A program made the translations under genes and the position numbers. Below, in pieces: positions 6,381 to 8,405 of a DNA stretch of 8,405 nt. The first letter of the stretch is position 1. Every line of letters begins with the position of its first letter. The notes under the pieces were generated by a model. The model was not told the DNA's origin, searched no databases, and was given only the letters and a program-made list of their open reading frames with translations. Origin of the DNA: Pseudomonadota bacterium (GTDB taxonomy: Bacteria > Pseudomonadota > Alphaproteobacteria > Acetobacterales > Acetobacteraceae); contig JAJYFW010000058.1 of the NCBI GenBank assembly GCA_021785335.1, positions 1 to 8,405 of the forward strand, given 5' to 3'.

Positions 6381-7490
6381 ATGTGGTCGCAGGTGCTCGC
6401 GCTGGTGATCAAGGAGCTGCTCGCGGTGCTGCGCGATGCCAAGAGCCGCGTGGTGCTGATCGGCCCGCCGCTGATCCAGCTCATGGTGTTCGGCTATGCC
6501 GCGACCTTCGACCTCAACCACGTGCCGATGGCGATCTACAACCAGGACACGAGCCAGGCCTCGCGCGAGCTGGTCGCGCATTTCGCCGGTTCGCCCACGT
6601 TCCACGTGGTGGCGATGCTCGGCAGTGGGCGGCGGATCAACAGCCTGATCGACTCGCGGCAGGTGCAGCTCGTGCTGGTGATCGACCGGCGCTTCACCCG
6701 CGACCTGCTGACTCACCAGCCGGCGCCGGTGCAGGCAATCGTCGACGGGCGCAACTCCAACACCGCGCTGCTCATCGAGGGCTATGCCAACACCATCCTG
6801 ACCAATTTTGCCCTGAACTGGGATGAAGCGCATGGCGGCCCGGCACCACCTGCGGTGCTGGTCCTGCGCGCGCTCTACAACCCCACGCTTAGTTCGCGAT
6901 GGTTCATCGTGCCCGGCATCGTGGCGCTGCTCACCCAGGTGGTGACGCTGCTAGTGGTCGGTCTCTCGGTCGCGCGCGAACGCGAAACCGGAACGTTCGA
7001 CCAGCTGCTGGTGACGCCGATGCGCCCGGTGGACATCCTGGTGGGAAAGGGCCTGCCGGGGGTGCTGATCGGCACGGTCGAGGCCTCGGTGATCATCGTC
7101 GCTGCCGTCTTCTGGTTCGACATACCGCTGCGCGGCGGGCTGCTGCCGCTCTATCTCGGGCTGCTGCTGTTCGTCATCGCGGTGACCGGGATCGGGTTGA
7201 TGCTTTCCTCGCTCGCGTCGACCCAGCAACAGGCGCTGCTCGGCGCATTCCTGTTCATGGTCCCCTCGATCATCCTCTCAGGGTTCGCTACCCCGATCGC
7301 CAACATGCCCGCCTGGGTGCAGGACCTCACGCTGATCAACCCGATGCGCTACTTCCTGGTGATCGTGCGCGGCGTGTTCCTGCAGGGCGCAGGGATCGGT
7401 GCGCTTGCGTCACAATACTGGCCGATGGCGGTGATCGGCGCCGTCAACCTCGTCGCGGCCGCGTGGCTGTTTCGCCGGCGGACGCTCTGA
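6381..7490 (+). CDS. ybhR: ABC-2 type permease, YbhR-type
   Basis: Second half-permease, 369 residues, paralogous to the preceding gene and starting five bases after its stop. ATG 6381 gives MWSQVLALVIKELLAVLRD, which matches the ABC-2 N-terminal element; longer readings of this frame run through ybhS and are spurious. The first helix is near 24-41 (PPLIQLMVFGYAATF), followed by a periplasmic domain (about 43-172) ending in LYNPTLSSRWFIVPGIVALL. The coupling motif ARERETGTFDQLLVTPMRP lies at 198-215. The last helices carry LSGFATPIANMP (299-310) and INPMRYFLVIVRGVFLQG. No clear Shine-Dalgarno precedes it, so translation probably depends on coupling to ybhS. It ends 32 bases before a convergent gene, closing the operon. 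Homology is certain; substrate unknown. Confidence 0.91.
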   Translation: MWSQVLALVIKELLAVLRDAKSRVVLIGPPLIQLMVFGYAATFDLNHVPMAIYNQDTSQASRELVAHFAGSPTFHVVAMLGSGRRINSLIDSRQVQLVLVIDRRFTRDLLTHQPAPVQAIVDGRNSNTALLIEGYANTILTNFALNWDEAHGGPAPPAVLVLRALYNPTLSSRWFIVPGIVALLTQVVTLLVVGLSVARERETGTFDQLLVTPMRPVDILVGKGLPGVLIGTVEASVIIVAAVFWFDIPLRGGLLPLYLGLLLFVIAVTGIGLMLSSLASTQQQALLGAFLFMVPSIILSGFATPIANMPAWVQDLTLINPMRYFLVIVRGVFLQGAGIGALASQYWPMAVIGAVNLVAAAWLFRRRTL

Positions 7491-7506
7491 TCGCGCGGCT
7501 GTGTAA

Positions 7507-7519
7507 CCGGGCGCCCCGG
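7507..7519. terminator. Short GC hairpin between convergent genes, weak terminator candidate
   Basis: The 32-base gap between the ybhR stop and the convergent trans-sulfuration gene contains CCGGG-CGC-CCCGG, a perfect 5-bp stem with a 3-base loop. An overlapping alternative pairing is GCGCC/GGCGC at 7511-7522. Neither strand has a following T-run. It is the only terminator-like element in the gap; the functional call is weak. Confidence 0.3.
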
Positions 7520-7522
7520 CGC

Positions 7523-8405
7523 TCAGCCGTGGCCGGCGCGCAGCGCCTGGTCGAGGTCGGCGTAGAGGTCGCCCGCGTCCTCGATCCCGGTCGAGAGGCG
7601 CAACAGGTCGGTGGGGCAGGGCGTGCCGGCGCCCTCGATGGAGGCGCGGTGCTCGATCAGGCTCTCGACGCCGCCGAGCGAGGTCGCGCGCTTGTAGAGC
7701 TCGACATGCGCCGCCGTGCGCACCGCGGCCGCCTCGCCGCCCACCACCTGGATCGAGAGCATGTAGCCGAAGCCGCCCTGCATCTGCCGCTGCGCGACGT
7801 CGTGGCCCGGGTGTTGCGGCAGGCCGGGGTAGAGCACGCGCGCGACCAGCGGGTGCGCGGAGAGGCGCTCGGCCAGCGCCAGCGCGGAGGCGGACTGTCG
7901 CTCCTGGCGCAGGTGCAATGTGCGCATGCCGCGCATCAGCAGGAACGCCTCGAACGGACCGAGGATGCCACCCTGCGCCTTGCGGACCGTTTTGATCTGG
8001 TTCCAGAACGCATCGTCCTCGCGCGCCGCGAGCGCGCCGGCGATGACGTCGGAATGGCCGTTCAGCACCTTGGTTGCCGCGTGCATCACGATGTCCGCAC
8101 CCAGCGTCAGCGGGCGGGTGTGCACCGGCGAGGCGCAGGTGGAATCGACCGCGAGCCTGGCGCCCGCGGCGTGCGCGATCGCGGCGGCGGCCTCGATGTC
8201 GGTGATGGTCCAGAGCGGGTTGGACGGCGTCTCCAGCCATACGAGTTTCGTCGCCCCCGGCCTCACCGCCGCCTTGAGCGCCGCGAGGTCGTCGGTCTCG
8301 ACGAAATCGACCGCGAGCCCCCAGCGCGTCGCCTCGGTCAGCAGCCAGGAGCGCAGGGCCCAGTACATCACCCTGGGTGCCACGATGTGGTCGCCCGGCG
8401 AGAGC
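7523..8405 (-). CDS. PLP-dependent trans-sulfuration enzyme (cystathionine gamma-synthase/lyase family), 5' partial
   Basis: Cytoplasmic PLP enzyme of sulfur amino-acid metabolism, acting on a homoserine ester, cystathionine or related substrate; the exact reaction cannot be assigned from this fragment. The N-terminal part lies beyond the window, and the frame is open to the edge (LSPGDHI precedes the GTG at 8383, which is therefore probably not the start). About 293 residues are visible, against roughly 390 for the family. The PLP-binding lysine is in HAATKVLNGHSD, with its codon at 8069-8071. The upstream VDSTCASPV contains the Asp expected to bind the pyridine nitrogen. C-terminal landmarks are YPGLPQHPGH, SLGGVESLIEHRASIEG and LLRLSTGIEDAGDLYADL. 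The Tyr-bearing cofactor motif and the usual YSRxxNPT region would lie off the window. It is convergent with the exporter operon and not obviously related to it in function. Confidence 0.9.
   Translation of the reverse strand, partial: LSPGDHIVAPRVMYWALRSWLLTEATRWGLAVDFVETDDLAALKAAVRPGATKLVWLETPSNPLWTITDIEAAAAIAHAAGARLAVDSTCASPVHTRPLTLGADIVMHAATKVLNGHSDVIAGALAAREDDAFWNQIKTVRKAQGGILGPFEAFLLMRGMRTLHLRQERQSASALALAERLSAHPLVARVLYPGLPQHPGHDVAQRQMQGGFGYMLSIQVVGGEAAAVRTAAHVELYKRATSLGGVESLIEHRASIEGAGTPCPTDLLRLSTGIEDAGDLYADLDQALRAGHG

Noticed and set aside
2..8405. A sulfur-metabolism cluster made of the TSUP exporter and the trans-sulfuration enzyme
   Set aside because: They lie about 6 kb apart on opposite strands with unrelated genes between, and TSUP substrates are not limited to sulfur compounds; no shared regulatory site is visible.

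Overview
The window is GC-rich chromosomal DNA, clearly well above 60% G+C by eye, with strong third-position GC bias and long spurious open frames on the antisense strands. Gene content and protein style suggest an alphaproteobacterium, possibly in Rhodospirillales/Acetobacteraceae. That placement is inferred from composition and sequence resemblance, not from a phylogenetic marker. I see no tRNA, rRNA, insertion sequence, CRISPR array or phage gene.

Layout, left to right. (1) Bases 2-1252, plus strand: a membrane protein, cut at its 5' end by the window edge, that joins a DUF1634-like three-helix region to a complete TSUP (TauE/SafE) anion exporter in one frame. (2) A 70-base convergent gap with a perfect 11-bp inverted repeat. 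(3) Bases 1323-2129, minus strand: a two-domain universal stress protein. (4) Bases 2130-2439: a 310-base divergent regulatory region with a perfect FNR/Anr/FixK-type box, TTGAT-N4-ATCAA. (5) Bases 2440-7490, plus strand: a tightly packed four-gene operon matching Escherichia coli ybhGFSR. It encodes a HlyD-type periplasmic adaptor, a fused double-ATPase ABC subunit and two ABC-2 permeases. (6) Bases 7523-8405, minus strand: the C-terminal three quarters or so of a PLP-dependent trans-sulfuration enzyme of the cystathionine gamma-synthase family, running off the window.

The best-supported machine is the YbhGFSR-type exporter. Two ABC-2 half-permeases and one polypeptide carrying both nucleotide-binding domains would form the inner-membrane pump. 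The HlyD protein would link it across the periplasm to an outer-membrane channel not encoded here. Its promoter region is shared with the stress-protein gene, and the FNR-type box suggests that one or both transcripts respond to low oxygen. No TetR-type regulator of the CecR kind lies between them.

I did not find a convincing wholly new system. The points most worth a second look are the DUF1634-TSUP fusion, the FNR-type box in the divergent promoter, and the asymmetric ATP sites of the double ATPase.
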